Shown here: positions 1-8,390 of the stretch, piece by piece | Layout: every line of letters starts with the position of its first letter | Position numbering within the stretch: position 1 is the first letter of the stretch | DNA from: Bacteroides luhongzhouii | Lineage (GTDB): Bacteria > Bacteroidota > Bacteroidia > Bacteroidales > Bacteroidaceae | Length of the DNA stretch: 64,000 nucleotides | Direction: 5' to 3' | Assembly (NCBI RefSeq): GCF_009193295.2 | Contig: NZ_CP059973.1 | Coordinates: 1,302,001 to 1,366,000 of the forward strand | Program-made: the position numbers and the translations under genes | The notes under the pieces: model-generated | What the model was told of the DNA's origin: nothing | Seen by the model: the letters and a program-made list of their open reading frames with translations, nothing else | Database searches by the model: none

Positions 1-39
1 TTGGCACTGTTGTTGTAAAAGCCGTGTGCGAATGGTAAT

Positions 40-1056
40 TTGACGAAAGATTTGAATAAGAATATTCTTGATATTCAATATAATTTCTTAAATTTACCTC
101 GCCGGATAACTTTTGGTGATGGTAGTAATATTTCATATAGTTATGATGCAACAGGGAAAAAACTACGGACAGTTCATCAGGCAGGTGATACGAGTACTGC
201 CACTGACTATTGCGGCAATGTGATCTATGAAAATGGTATAGCTAAAACGCTGCTTGTGGAAGGCGGCTATGTCTCTTTGTCGGACAATAAGTATCATTGC
301 TATATTCAGGGCCATCAAGGGAATAATTGTGTGGTAGCTGATGAAAATGGAAACATAGAGGAGGTGAATCATTATTATCCTTTTGGTGGTACATTTGCTT
401 CGACTTCATCTGTCCAGCCTTACAAGTACAACGGTAAGGAACTGGATAGACAAGGTGGTCTTGACTGGTATGATTATGGGGCGAGACATTATGATGCGGC
501 AATAGGTAGATGGCATGTTGTAGATCCGATGGCGGAGAAATATTATTTGTGGTTTCCGTATGCGTATTGCCTGGGAAATCCGGTGAGGTTTATTGATCCA
601 ACAGGGATGGTTACGGAGATTGCCCGTTTTATGGATGCTCTTCGTTTCAATAATAGTTCTATCCTGGAGAAGTTTAACTTTAGCTCGTGGGATTATGCTA
701 CGGATGTGGAGTTCACAGGCAATTTGACATTCAATGATGAAACAAATACTTTTTATTCAAGTTATGGTATTGTTGAGGATGGAGTCCCTACCAGAGTTGG
801 TGTTTCTGTAAAAGCATCCAATGTTTGGGAAGGTGGAGCTTCAATAGATGGAGGTAAAGGAAGATGGTATCGAAATGCATCTGGTAGCCTGAACAATGTA
901 TATCCTGAGTTCGGGATTCTTACTTTTGCAAGGGGGATAGCTAATCTGTTATACAAGGGGGACAGAAGTTACCTGTTCAGATACACCACTTTGCTACAAA
1001 TAAAAACTCTAAATATACGAGAAAGATGGCAGATATCGCTCAAATTTATGGATTAA
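40..1056 (+). CDS. Rhs repeat-associated core protein, C-terminal fragment (frameshifted)
   Basis: C-terminal tip of an Rhs/YD-repeat toxin-delivery protein. Visible are degenerate YD repeats (SYSYDATGKKLRTV), then the Rhs core signature with ARHYDAAIGRW and FIDPTGM near residues 148-190, followed by a variable region that should lead into a toxin domain. The shell is only about 190 residues, whereas full Rhs proteins exceed 1000. In this frame there is a TAA at 16-18, so the TTG at 40 is unlikely to be a genuine start; the fragment is probably a displaced (orphan) tip or a broken gene. After about position 957 the frame leaves the family: the nuclease continues in another frame, so the last 30 residues here are probably not native. 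Rhs identity is confident; whether anything is expressed is not known. Confidence 0.8.
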   Translation: MTKDLNKNILDIQYNFLNLPRRITFGDGSNISYSYDATGKKLRTVHQAGDTSTATDYCGNVIYENGIAKTLLVEGGYVSLSDNKYHCYIQGHQGNNCVVADENGNIEEVNHYYPFGGTFASTSSVQPYKYNGKELDRQGGLDWYDYGARHYDAAIGRWHVVDPMAEKYYLWFPYAYCLGNPVRFIDPTGMVTEIARFMDALRFNNSSILEKFNFSSWDYATDVEFTGNLTFNDETNTFYSSYGIVEDGVPTRVGVSVKASNVWEGGASIDGGKGRWYRNASGSLNNVYPEFGILTFARGIANLLYKGDRSYLFRYTTLLQIKTLNIRERWQISLKFMD

Positions 1057-1262
1057 AGCTAGATGAGGCTTGGAACAAAGTGGCACTTCCGCATTTGGGA
1101 AGACATCCAAACGCATATCATGAGTTTGTATTGAGGGGTATGAAACAAGCTAGTAGGGAAGCCGGTAGAAATCCTAAAAAGTTTCTGAAACTCTATAATA
1201 AATATGTGAAACAAAAAGTTATTAATAATCCCAATTTATTAAATAAATCAGGTTGGAAATGA
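1026..1262 (+). CDS. AHH-type nuclease toxin domain, out of frame with the Rhs tip
   Basis: Toxin end of the Rhs protein. The frame is open from 945 and reads QIHHFATNKNSKYT before the ATG at 1026, then WNKVALPHLGRHPNAYHEFV. The paired histidines and the GRHPNAYH block are typical of the AHH/HNH nuclease toxins that cap Rhs proteins. The first histidine pair lies upstream of the ATG at 1026, so a product starting there would lack part of the active site. A one-base gain in the five-G run at 957-961 would join it in frame to the preceding Rhs tip. It ends in an ATGA overlap with the immunity gene, the usual toxin-immunity arrangement. Confidence 0.75.
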   Translation: MADIAQIYGLKLDEAWNKVALPHLGRHPNAYHEFVLRGMKQASREAGRNPKKFLKLYNKYVKQKVINNPNLLNKSGWK

Positions 1263-1864
1263 AAAAATATTATTGTGTATATTGGAGAGATAATCCAGAG
1301 ATTGCAAGTGCATGTTATGAGGGTGAGAATCAACTCGATTATGAGTTAATATCTCGGTTGGAAGGCAAAAATGAAATGCCGTTAGATTTTAAATTGAGAA
1401 GAATTAAGGAGGGAAAAGATGGCTTAACTATTGATGACAATACATTAATAGTAAAAGATGTTTGGCTGGATTATCAGCCTAATAGCTTGGTGTGGCCTAT
1501 AATGTCTGAAAAGTTTAAAAGTATAATTGAAGCGAGTTTGAAAGGCAATGAGCAAATAGATTGGATTACTTGCAATCTTAGAAATTTAGGTGAAACTAGG
1601 GAGTATTACATTTTGCGCTTCAATAAGCAAATGGATGTGTTGGACAAGAAGAAAACATTATTTATGGATGAAAGAAAAGAAAGTGTAATAAAGCCTGCCT
1701 TTTCTTTCTCTAAAATTAAAAATTACAGTGTATTTGTATGTCCTTCATCCTATAATTTTTGGAAAATACCTTCTTCATTCTATGTTAATGAAGAAATTAA
1801 AAAGAAAATACAAAAAGAAAAATTAACAGGAATAGAGTTCGAAAAGGCGATTATAACGGAATAG
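1259..1864 (+). CDS. Imm11-family (DUF1629) immunity protein
   Basis: Predicted cognate immunity protein for the AHH nuclease just upstream. It has 201 residues, no signal peptide and no membrane segment, so it should be cytoplasmic. The central block (LVWPIMSEKFKSIIEAS, then a Y-I-L-R-F strand and a D-V-L-D turn) matches the DUF1629/Imm11 pattern. I take the ATG at 1259 because it overlaps the toxin stop codon as ATGA, implying translational coupling; a TTG six bases earlier is possible. A strong terminator follows at 1926-1973. Family assignment rests on pattern recognition and genomic position. The gene looks intact although its toxin is frameshifted. Confidence 0.7.
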   Translation: MKKYYCVYWRDNPEIASACYEGENQLDYELISRLEGKNEMPLDFKLRRIKEGKDGLTIDDNTLIVKDVWLDYQPNSLVWPIMSEKFKSIIEASLKGNEQIDWITCNLRNLGETREYYILRFNKQMDVLDKKKTLFMDERKESVIKPAFSFSKIKNYSVFVCPSSYNFWKIPSSFYVNEEIKKKIQKEKLTGIEFEKAIITE

Positions 1865-1886
1865 ATATTTCTGAACCATGTTGTGA

Positions 1887-1905
1887 TTTAGTTAATCATA
1901 TTCGA
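1887..1905 (+). repeat. Short repeat downstream of immunity gene 1
   Basis: A 19-bp segment (TTTAGTTAATCATATTCGA) recurs with two differences at 2381-2399. Each copy lies just after an immunity-type gene and before a terminator. It may be the conserved 3' flank along which toxin-immunity cassettes recombine; that role is inference. Confidence 0.6.
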
Positions 1906-1925
1906 TAACCGTATTTGATGCTTGT

Positions 1926-1973
1926 CCTGACATGAGAACTCCTAATTATTAGTTTCATGTCAGGTTTTTTTTT
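1926..1973 (+). terminator. Rho-independent terminator of the Rhs-Imm11 unit
   Basis: Perfect 10-bp stem CCTGACATGA / TCATGTCAGG (1926-1935 with 1955-1964), a 19-base loop, then nine T. It ends the first toxin-immunity cassette. Confidence 0.85.
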
Positions 1974-1974
1974 G

Positions 1975-2103
1975 CATTACTCTGGGTTAAATCAAGATGG
2001 ACAGCACTTCGATGTACAAATAGGTAGCAAATTGGAGTATGTGTTTGGCAAAGCGACAGGAAATGCACATAATATAGAATGGTCAAAATGTATGCTAAGG
2101 TAA
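1975..2103 (+). pseudogene. Fragment of a second polymorphic-toxin C-terminal domain
   Basis: An open stretch without a start codon reads HYSGLNQDGQHFDVQIG and continues to KATGNAHNIE. This resembles C-terminal toxin modules of Bacteroidota Rhs proteins. It begins directly after the T-run of the preceding terminator and stops resembling the family near 2078, where the sequence passes into the next gene in another frame. It is therefore a remnant with both ends lost. I recognise it as toxin-like but cannot name the family with certainty. Confidence 0.55.
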
Positions 2104-2345
2104 TTTTTATCGATAATAAGGAAGGCCAAGTTATAAAAGAAATAGGCTTAACTAGCCCATTGATTGGTGTTTATCAAATAGATGATAACAAGATGCTCGT
2201 TTTGGAAGAAACTTATATTAGAACAGTTAACTCTTATGGGGAAATTGTTCAAGATATGACGACTGATTTAATTGATGACTTTAATATTCAGGATGATGTA
2301 CTATATGTATTCGCTGATAATAATAAATACACATATAAATTATAG
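2079..2345 (+). CDS. Orphan immunity-like protein
   Basis: Small cytoplasmic protein of 88 residues (85 if the ATG at 2088 is used), acidic and strand-rich (KVIFIDNKEGQVIKEIG, KMLVLEETYIRTVN, VLYVFADNNKYTYKL). No named domain is recognised. Its start overlaps the toxin remnant in a different frame, and it is followed by the 2381-2399 repeat and a terminator, mirroring the first immunity gene. I infer that it is the immunity gene of the deleted second toxin, possibly missing a few N-terminal residues at the deletion joint. Orphan immunity genes of this sort can protect against toxins of neighbouring cells. Confidence 0.55.
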   Translation: MVKMYAKVIFIDNKEGQVIKEIGLTSPLIGVYQIDDNKMLVLEETYIRTVNSYGEIVQDMTTDLIDDFNIQDDVLYVFADNNKYTYKL

Positions 2346-2380
2346 CGTCTTATTCTAGTATAAAGTGACTTGGAAATCAA

Positions 2381-2399
2381 TTTAGTTAACCATGTTCGA
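2381..2399 (+). repeat. Short repeat downstream of immunity gene 2
   Basis: TTTAGTTAACCATGTTCGA, 17 of 19 bases identical to 1887-1905, in the equivalent place after the second immunity-like gene. Confidence 0.6.
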
Positions 2400-2441
2400 G
2401 TCTTATTATGTTTTGTGAAATATTCTTTTAAGTCATGACTT

Positions 2442-2490
2442 CCGGTATGGATCAGCTTTGAGCTTTGATACATACCGGTTTCTTTTTGTT
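2442..2490 (+). terminator. Terminator after the orphan immunity gene
   Basis: Stem CCGGTATG / CATACCGG (2442-2449 with 2471-2478), then a T-rich tract. It closes the Rhs remnant region. Confidence 0.75.
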
Positions 2491-2492
2491 TT

Positions 2493-2863
2493 AGAGTCTG
2501 TTTAAATTTTCCTCAATAATAATCTTATAGTTGCCAATTTGACTATTTCCTCTGCTGAATCGAATGTTGTCCCTTCCATTTTCCGCCTTGTCGAAATGTT
2601 AATAGTCTATCATAGTCTCGTCAATCCAGTTATAGAAACATGGGTTTCTCAGTTAATCTGACTTTTTAATCTTTCTTCAAAAAGATATTTTGTCCCGATA
2701 TGAACTGTCAAAACTACTCTTATCTTGTATCGGGGGCAACTCTTCTATTAAAAGTCCTTAACGAAACCCCAATCCATCACTTTTTATTTGTTTCTTTGCA
2801 CCAAATTCGGGTATAGTGTTGTCTTGTTATTCGAGGCAGCACTTAATTTTGCTTAGATAGTTA
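2493..2863. other. Non-coding spacer with possible insertion-element debris
   Basis: No credible gene. The end GAGTCTGTTTAAATTTT resembles ends of Bacteroides insertion sequences. The minus strand of 2493-2595 has a short open stretch (HFDKAENGRDNIRFSRGNSQ) without a start codon. CCCGATA / TATCGGG form an inverted repeat at about 2695-2736. No clear -7 promoter was found for the methyltransferase that follows. Confidence 0.35.
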
Positions 2864-3763
2864 ATGGAGAAACTCAGTATAAATGCTTGTCCGGTGTGTG
2901 GCGGTGCGCACTTGAAACGCGTCATGACTTGTACGGATTTTTATGCTTCGGGCGAACAGTTTGAACTGTATTCGTGTGAGGACTGTGGATTTACATTCAC
3001 ACAAGGAGTCCCCGTGGAAGCAGAGATAGGCAAGTACTATGAGACTCCCGACTATATCTCTCACACCGATACGCGCAAAGGCGCGATGAATAATATCTAC
3101 CATTATGTACGTTCCTATATGCTGGGCCGCAAAGCGCGCCTGGTAGCCAAGGAAGCGCATCGTAAAACAGGGCGTTTGCTTGATATAGGTACGGGAACCG
3201 GTTACTTTTCCGACACGATGGTTCGCCGGGGCTGGAAAGTGGAGGCGGTGGAGAAAAGTCCGCAGGCACGTGAGTTTGCGAAGTTGCATTTCGATCTGGA
3301 CGTAAAGCCCGAATCGGCTTTGAAAGAGTTTGCTCCCGGCAGCTTTGATGTTATCACCCTTTGGCATGTGATGGAACATTTGGAACACCTTGATGAAGTG
3401 TGGCAGCGACTTCATGAGTTGCTGACAGAAAAAGGAGTATTGATTGTAGCTGTACCCAACTGCTCTTCTTATGATGCCAAGCGCTACGGTGAATATTGGG
3501 CGGCTTATGACGTTCCCCGTCATCTCTGGCATTTTACTCCGGGCACTATACAACAATTGGCTTCCCGTCATGGCTTTATTATGGCAGCGCGTCATCCGAT
3601 GCCGTTCGATGCGTTCTACGTATCCATGTTGAGCGAAAAACATCGTGGCAGTTCGTGCAGTTTCCTGAAAGGGATGTTTGCCGGGACGTTGGCCTGGTTC
3701 AATGCTTTGGGAAGGAAAGAACGCAGCAGTTCAATGATTTATGTATTCCGAAAAAAGAGATAA
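2864..3763 (+). CDS. Class I SAM-dependent methyltransferase with N-terminal zinc ribbon
   Basis: Predicted cytoplasmic methyltransferase of 299 residues; substrate unknown. Cysteines C9, C12, C38 and C41 form a probable zinc ribbon (CPVCGG, CEDCGF). The SAM-binding motif I LLDIGTGTGYF lies near residue 105, with motifs VEAVEKS and FDVITLWHVMEHLEHLDE downstream, as in the Methyltransf_23 (UbiG-like) group. It lies three bases upstream of ftsX and probably starts the ftsX-folK operon. The zinc ribbon is typical of methyltransferases acting on sugars, lipids or small metabolites, but the sequence does not show which. Confidence 0.85.
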   Translation: MEKLSINACPVCGGAHLKRVMTCTDFYASGEQFELYSCEDCGFTFTQGVPVEAEIGKYYETPDYISHTDTRKGAMNNIYHYVRSYMLGRKARLVAKEAHRKTGRLLDIGTGTGYFSDTMVRRGWKVEAVEKSPQAREFAKLHFDLDVKPESALKEFAPGSFDVITLWHVMEHLEHLDEVWQRLHELLTEKGVLIVAVPNCSSYDAKRYGEYWAAYDVPRHLWHFTPGTIQQLASRHGFIMAARHPMPFDAFYVSMLSEKHRGSSCSFLKGMFAGTLAWFNALGRKERSSSMIYVFRKKR

Positions 3764-3766
3764 CGC

Positions 3767-4648
3767 ATGGGAAATCAAAACAAATATAAGTCAGGTTCGA
3801 TTTTCGACATGCAGTTCATCACGTCGAGTATCAGTACGACATTAGTGTTGCTGTTGCTGGGACTGGTTGTCTTTTTCGTATTGACGGCGCACAATCTTTC
3901 CGTATACGTCCGCGAGAATATCAGTTTCTCTGTTCTTATCAGTGACGACATGAAAGAAGCGGATATACTGAAACTTCAGAAGAAGCTGAATCAGGAACCT
4001 TTCGTGAAACAATCCGAATACATCTCTAAAAAACAAGCATTGAAAGAGCAGACAGAGGCAATGGGAACCGATCCGGAAGAATTCTTGGGTTATAACCCCT
4101 TTACCGCTTCCATCGAAATCAAGCTTCATTCCGACTATGCAAACTCCGACAGTATTGCGAAGATAGAGAAAATGATTAAAAAGAACACCAATATTCAAGA
4201 CGTGCTCTATCGAAAGGAACTGATTGACGCTGTGAATGATAACATACGAAATATCAGTCTGGTACTGCTTGCTCTGGCGGTCGTGCTTACTTTTATCTCT
4301 TTTGCCCTGATAAACAATACCATAAGACTGGCTATTTATTCCAAACGCTTCCTCATTCACACCATGAAGCTGGTAGGGGCGAGTTGGGGATTCATCCGGG
4401 GACCATTCCTTCGAAAGAATGTATGGAGCGGAATACTGGCAGCCATCGTTGCCGATTCTATATTGATGGGAACCGCTTATTGGGCTGTGACGTATGAACA
4501 AGAATTGCTTCAGGTCATCACGCCCGAAGTCATGTTGATTGTCTGTGCAAGCGTATTGGTATTTGGAATTGTGATAACGTGGCTATGCGCCTATTTCTCT
4601 ATGAATAAATACTTGAGAATGAAAGCAAACAGCCTGTACTATATTTAG
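3767..4648 (+). CDS. ftsX: Cell-division ABC-type permease FtsX
   Basis: Inner-membrane protein that partners the ATPase FtsE and activates periplasmic peptidoglycan hydrolases at the septum. It has 293 residues with one N-terminal membrane segment (about 25-45), a periplasmic domain, and three C-terminal segments (about 165-280) in the FtsX/MacB-like permease order. NIRLAIYSKRFLIHTMKLVGA is the typical cytoplasmic coupling region. No ftsE is adjacent, a common state in Bacteroides. It follows the methyltransferase by three bases and leads into the DUF3098-uppP-truB-queA-folK run. Confidence 0.93.
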   Translation: MGNQNKYKSGSIFDMQFITSSISTTLVLLLLGLVVFFVLTAHNLSVYVRENISFSVLISDDMKEADILKLQKKLNQEPFVKQSEYISKKQALKEQTEAMGTDPEEFLGYNPFTASIEIKLHSDYANSDSIAKIEKMIKKNTNIQDVLYRKELIDAVNDNIRNISLVLLALAVVLTFISFALINNTIRLAIYSKRFLIHTMKLVGASWGFIRGPFLRKNVWSGILAAIVADSILMGTAYWAVTYEQELLQVITPEVMLIVCASVLVFGIVITWLCAYFSMNKYLRMKANSLYYI

Positions 4649-4731
4649 CGGATTGCGAGCGGCTGATTATAAAACAGTGTTTGTGTGTGATTAGCATCCG
4701 TAACGACCGACTGATAGATTAAGGGAATGAT

Positions 4732-4759
4732 TGTAATTAGTAATTTGTAATTAAATAAA
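4732..4759 (+). repeat. 7-bp tandem repeat upstream of the DUF3098 start
   Basis: Three consecutive 7-mers TGTAATT, AGTAATT, TGTAATT (4732-4752), then AAATAAA, ending a few bases before the ATG at 4762. It is one of four such leader repeats in the window (also 8496-8530, 28186-28213, 47518-47545). Confidence 0.7.
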
Positions 4760-4761
4760 CT

Positions 4762-5004
4762 ATGTCTGACAAGCAGAAATTTGCCTTTGATAAAGTGAAC
4801 TTTATCTTGCTCGCGATAGGGATGGCGATTGTTATTATCGGCTTTCTATTGATGACGGGACCAACATCGTCCGAAACCTCTTTTGAACCCGATATTTTCA
4901 GTGTACGCAGAATCAAGGTAGCGCCAGTCGTTTGCCTGTTTGGCTTCTTGTCTATGATTTACGCTGTATTACGCAAACCTAAAACACAAAAAACAGAAGA
5001 ATAA
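4762..5004 (+). CDS. DUF3098 small membrane protein
   Basis: An 80-residue protein with two membrane segments (about 10-33 and 51-70) and a short charged tail. It matches DUF3098, a family found between ftsX and uppP in Bacteroidota. Function unknown; the location suggests a role in envelope or cell-division biology. It is two bases from uppP, so cotranscription is likely. Confidence 0.88.
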   Translation: MSDKQKFAFDKVNFILLAIGMAIVIIGFLLMTGPTSSETSFEPDIFSVRRIKVAPVVCLFGFLSMIYAVLRKPKTQKTEE

Positions 5005-5006
5005 AG

Positions 5007-5861
5007 ATGGGGGATTTAACGACATTTGAGACGATTATTATTGCTATTGTAGAAGGATTGACAGAGTTTCTTCCGGTTTCTTCTACAGGACACATGATTA
5101 TTACGCAAAACATTTTAGGAGTAGAAAGTACTGAATTTGTAAAAGCGTTTACTGTTATTATCCAGTTTGGCGCAATTCTTTCAGTGGTTTGTCTTTACTG
5201 GAAACGTTTTTTCCGGTTGAACCATACGCCGGCTCCTGCGGGAGCTTCCGCTTTGAAGTGTTTTTTGCATAAATTCGATTTCTACTGGAAGTTACTGGTG
5301 GCTTTTATTCCTGCCGCAGTTTTGGGATTCCTGTTCAGCGATAAGATAGACGAAATGCTGGAGAGTGTGGCGATAGTGGCAGTGATGTTGGTGATCGGTG
5401 GTATATTCATGCTGTTCTGCGATAAAATTTTTTCGAGAGGAAGCGAAGATACGGTGCTGACAGAAAGAAAGGCATTCAATATCGGTTTGTTTCAGTGCAT
5501 TGCCATGATACCGGGAGTATCCCGTTCGATGGCTACCATCGTCGGAGGTATGGCCCAGAAGCTGACTCGCAAGGATGCTGCCGAGTTTTCATTCTTCCTT
5601 GCCGTGCCGACCATGTTTGCGGCAACCGGTTACAAGGTGTTGAAACTCTTTCTGGATGGTGGTACGGAGATTCTTGTCAACAATATGCCGGCACTTATTA
5701 TAGGTAATATAGTAGCTTTTATCGTCGCTTTGCTGGCTATCAAGTTCTTTATTAGCTTCGTTACGAAATATGGCTTTAAGGCATTTGGCTGGTACAGAAT
5801 TATTGTTGGCGGAACCATTTTGGTAATGCTGTTGCTTGGATACAACTTAGAAATTGGCTGA
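5007..5861 (+). CDS. uppP: Undecaprenyl-diphosphatase UppP (BacA)
   Basis: Integral membrane enzyme that dephosphorylates undecaprenyl diphosphate to recycle the lipid carrier of peptidoglycan and other surface polymers. It has 284 residues and about eight membrane segments. The family motif [14 protein letters not shown] is at residues 16-29 and the second active-site motif [10 protein letters not shown] is near residue 169. Length is normal. Its stop overlaps the truB start by one base. Confidence 0.97.
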   Translation: MGDLTTFETIIIAIVEGLTEFLPVSSTGHMIITQNILGVESTEFVKAFTVIIQFGAILSVVCLYWKRFFRLNHTPAPAGASALKCFLHKFDFYWKLLVAFIPAAVLGFLFSDKIDEMLESVAIVAVMLVIGGIFMLFCDKIFSRGSEDTVLTERKAFNIGLFQCIAMIPGVSRSMATIVGGMAQKLTRKDAAEFSFFLAVPTMFAATGYKVLKLFLDGGTEILVNNMPALIIGNIVAFIVALLAIKFFISFVTKYGFKAFGWYRIIVGGTILVMLLLGYNLEIG

Positions 5862-6583
5862 TGAATTTTAAAAAAGGAGAAGTACTGTTTTTCAATAAAC
5901 CTTTCGGATGGACTTCATTTAAAGTAGTAGGGCACGCCCGCTATCATATTTGCCGTCGGATCGGAGTGAAAAAACTAAAAGTCGGCCATGCCGGAACACT
6001 GGATCCTCTTGCAACGGGGGTGATGATTGTATGCACAGGCAAGGCAACCAAACGAATAGAAGAGTTCCAATATCATACGAAGGAGTACGTCGCAACGTTG
6101 CGTTTGGGCGCTACTACCCCGTCATACGATTTGGAACATGAGATAGATGCCACCTACCCTACCGAGCATATCACAAGGGAACTGGTGGAAGAAGTGTTGA
6201 CGCGCTTTATCGGTGCCATCGATCAGGTGCCTCCTGCTTTCTCTGCCTGTATGGTAGATGGTAAACGTGCCTACGAACTGGCCCGGAAAGGCGAAGAAGT
6301 CGAACTAAAAGCAAAACAGCTTGTTATCGACGAGATTGAATTGCTAGAATGTCGCCTGGATGATCCGGAGCCGATGATTCAAATCCGTGTCGTATGCAGC
6401 AAAGGAACATATATTCGTGCTCTGGCGCGTGATATTGGTGAAGCGCTCCATAGCGGAGCCCATCTGACAGGATTGATCCGCACCCGTGTAGGTGACGTCC
6501 GGTTGGAAGACTGCCTGAACCCCGAACACTTTAAAGAGTGGATTGACGGACAGGAAATAGAAAATGAGGAAGAAAATAATTAA
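5861..6583 (+). CDS. truB: tRNA pseudouridine(55) synthase TruB
   Basis: Converts uridine 55 in the T-loop of tRNAs to pseudouridine. It has 240 residues with the catalytic motif HAGTLDPLATG (aspartate D48) and the downstream CSKGTYIRALARDIG block. The C-terminus is short and lacks a large PUA extension, as in other Bacteroidota. The ATG shares one base with the uppP stop, so the start is secure. Confidence 0.97.
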   Translation: MNFKKGEVLFFNKPFGWTSFKVVGHARYHICRRIGVKKLKVGHAGTLDPLATGVMIVCTGKATKRIEEFQYHTKEYVATLRLGATTPSYDLEHEIDATYPTEHITRELVEEVLTRFIGAIDQVPPAFSACMVDGKRAYELARKGEEVELKAKQLVIDEIELLECRLDDPEPMIQIRVVCSKGTYIRALARDIGEALHSGAHLTGLIRTRVGDVRLEDCLNPEHFKEWIDGQEIENEEENN

Positions 6584-6600
6584 CGTAATAAAGAATAGAT

Positions 6601-7659
6601 ATGAAATTATCACAATTCAAATTTAAGTTACCCGAGGATAAGATTGCTCTACATCCTATGAAATATAGGGATGAGTCTCGTTTGATGGTATTGCATCGTA
6701 ATACAGGTAAGATTGAGCACAAGATGTTCAAAGATGTGTTGGACTACTTTGATGATAAAGATGTGTTTATATTCAACGATACGAAGGTATTTCCTGCCCG
6801 TTTGTATGGTAACAAGGAAAAGACAGGTGCTCGTATCGAAGTATTCTTGTTGCGTGAGTTGAATGAGGAACTTCGTTTGTGGGACGTATTGGTCGATCCG
6901 GCACGTAAGATCCGTATCGGTAACAAACTGTATTTCGGTCCGGACGATTCGATGGTGGCCGAAGTGATTGATAACACCACTTCCCGTGGACGTACGCTCC
7001 GTTTCCTTTATGACGGACCTCATGACGAGTTCAAAAAGGCTTTGTACTCTTTGGGTGAGACTCCACTTCCCCACTCTATCATCAACCGTCCTGTAGAACC
7101 GGAAGATGCAGAACGCTTCCAGTCTATCTTTGCGAAGAACGAAGGTGCGGTGACAGCTCCGACTGCTAGTTTGCACTTCAGCCGTGAATTGATGAAACGT
7201 TTGGAAATCAAAGGTATAGACTTTGCATATATTACTTTGCACGCTGGTCTGGGTAACTTCCGCGACATCGATGTAGAGGACTTGACAAAGCATAAGATGG
7301 ATTCGGAACAAATGTTTGTAAACGAAATGGCGGTGAAAACCGTTAATCGTGCCAAAGATAACGGCAGAAATGTTTGTGCGGTAGGTACGACCGTGATGCG
7401 TGCTATTGAAAGCGCAGTCAGCACCGACGGACATTTGAAGGAATTCGAAGGATGGACTAACAAGTTTATCTTCCCTCCGTATGAATTTACCGTAGCCAAT
7501 TCAATGATTTCCAATTTCCACATGCCGCTTTCTACCTTACTGATGATTGTAGCTGCTTTCGGTGGTTATGACCAGGTGATGGATGCTTACCATGTAGCAT
7601 TGAAGGAAGGTTACCGTTTCGGCACGTATGGAGATGCAATGCTGATTCTGGACAAATAA
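6601..7659 (+). CDS. queA: S-adenosylmethionine:tRNA ribosyltransferase-isomerase QueA
   Basis: Transfers the ribosyl part of SAM to preQ1-modified tRNA to form epoxyqueuosine. It has 352 residues, normal for the family. Typical blocks are present: [36 protein letters not shown], and [15 protein letters not shown] near the end. It begins 17 bases after truB, and its stop overlaps the folK start. Confidence 0.97.
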   Translation: MKLSQFKFKLPEDKIALHPMKYRDESRLMVLHRNTGKIEHKMFKDVLDYFDDKDVFIFNDTKVFPARLYGNKEKTGARIEVFLLRELNEELRLWDVLVDPARKIRIGNKLYFGPDDSMVAEVIDNTTSRGRTLRFLYDGPHDEFKKALYSLGETPLPHSIINRPVEPEDAERFQSIFAKNEGAVTAPTASLHFSRELMKRLEIKGIDFAYITLHAGLGNFRDIDVEDLTKHKMDSEQMFVNEMAVKTVNRAKDNGRNVCAVGTTVMRAIESAVSTDGHLKEFEGWTNKFIFPPYEFTVANSMISNFHMPLSTLLMIVAAFGGYDQVMDAYHVALKEGYRFGTYGDAMLILDK

Positions 7660-8144
7660 TGGCTAAAGTTTATTTGGGACTTGGCGCTAACCTTGGAGAT
7701 AAAGAACAGAATCTCCGGGATGCCGTGCAAAAAATAGAAGAGCAGGTAGGGAAAGTAGTTTCCCTGTCTGCTTTTTATGTTACTGCCCCTTGGGGGTTTG
7801 CTTCAGAAAATAGTTTTCTAAATGCGGCCGCTTGTGTAGAGACGGAATTATCCCCATTGGAGGTATTGCAAGAGACGCAAATGATTGAAAGGGAGCTGGG
7901 GCGTACCAAAAAGTCCGTCAACGGAATATATAGCGACCGCCTGATTGATATTGACCTGTTACTTTATGAGGATTTAGTGCTTTCTGTGACCTCTTCTTCC
8001 GGAGCAGAGTTGACCCTCCCCCATCCGTTGATGGCAGAACGTGACTTCGTTATGAAACCACTGGCGGAAATTGCTCCCGGATTAGTGCATCCGGTACTCG
8101 GGAAAACGATGAAAGAGCTTACTTCTTCTTTTTCTCCGCAATAA
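7659..8144 (+). CDS. folK: 2-amino-4-hydroxy-6-hydroxymethyldihydropteridine diphosphokinase FolK
   Basis: Pyrophosphorylates 6-hydroxymethyl-dihydropterin in folate synthesis. It has 161 residues with YLGLGANLGDKEQNL at the N-terminus, the metal-binding DRLIDIDLLLYED motif, and LPHPLMAERDFVMKPLAEIAP. Start ATG overlaps the queA stop (TAATG). Its last 26 bases overlap a convergent small gene on the minus strand. It is the last gene of the ftsX-folK operon. Confidence 0.96.
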   Translation: MAKVYLGLGANLGDKEQNLRDAVQKIEEQVGKVVSLSAFYVTAPWGFASENSFLNAAACVETELSPLEVLQETQMIERELGRTKKSVNGIYSDRLIDIDLLLYEDLVLSVTSSSGAELTLPHPLMAERDFVMKPLAEIAPGLVHPVLGKTMKELTSSFSPQ

Positions 8145-8307
8145 ATACCGGCAAATAGGCGATGCATCCTATCAGTACTGCATACAGCAGATGAATCTCC
8201 TGAAACGGCTTATCGATGAAATGGCAGACAATGGCGTAGATAGCAATCGTGAATCCTACATAGAGTGCCAGCACCAAAAGCGTTTTTAATTTCTTATTTA
8301 GAATCAT
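8119..8307 (-). CDS. Small two-segment membrane protein
   Basis: A 62-residue protein with two hydrophobic segments (about 8-27 and 38-56) and a lysine-rich C-terminus (AEKKKK). No family recognised. Two facts support a real gene: a perfect Bacteroides -7 element (TATCTTTG on the minus strand, 8338-8345) lies about 30 bases upstream, and the composition is that of a membrane protein and not of an antisense shadow. Its 3' end overlaps the 3' end of folK. Confidence 0.65.
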   Translation of the reverse strand: MILNKKLKTLLVLALYVGFTIAIYAIVCHFIDKPFQEIHLLYAVLIGCIAYLPVFIAEKKKK

Positions 8308-8337
8308 TATAAATCTATTTATGTGTTAAATACGTGG

Positions 8338-8345
8338 CAAAGATA
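8338..8345 (-). promoter_or_regulatory. -7 promoter element for the small membrane protein
   Basis: Minus strand TATCTTTG matches the Bacteroides -7 consensus TAnnTTTG, 31 bases upstream of the ATG. Confidence 0.6.
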
Positions 8346-8367
8346 CTCATTATCTCCGAAATCTCTT

Positions 8368-8375
8368 TATCTTTG
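8368..8375 (+). promoter_or_regulatory. -7 promoter element for metK
   Basis: TATCTTTG, matching TAnnTTTG. Transcription from here would start about 10 bases before the SAM-II riboswitch, which is the expected geometry. No clear -33 element. Confidence 0.65.
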
Positions 8376-8390
8376 CAACCGAAATGAAAG

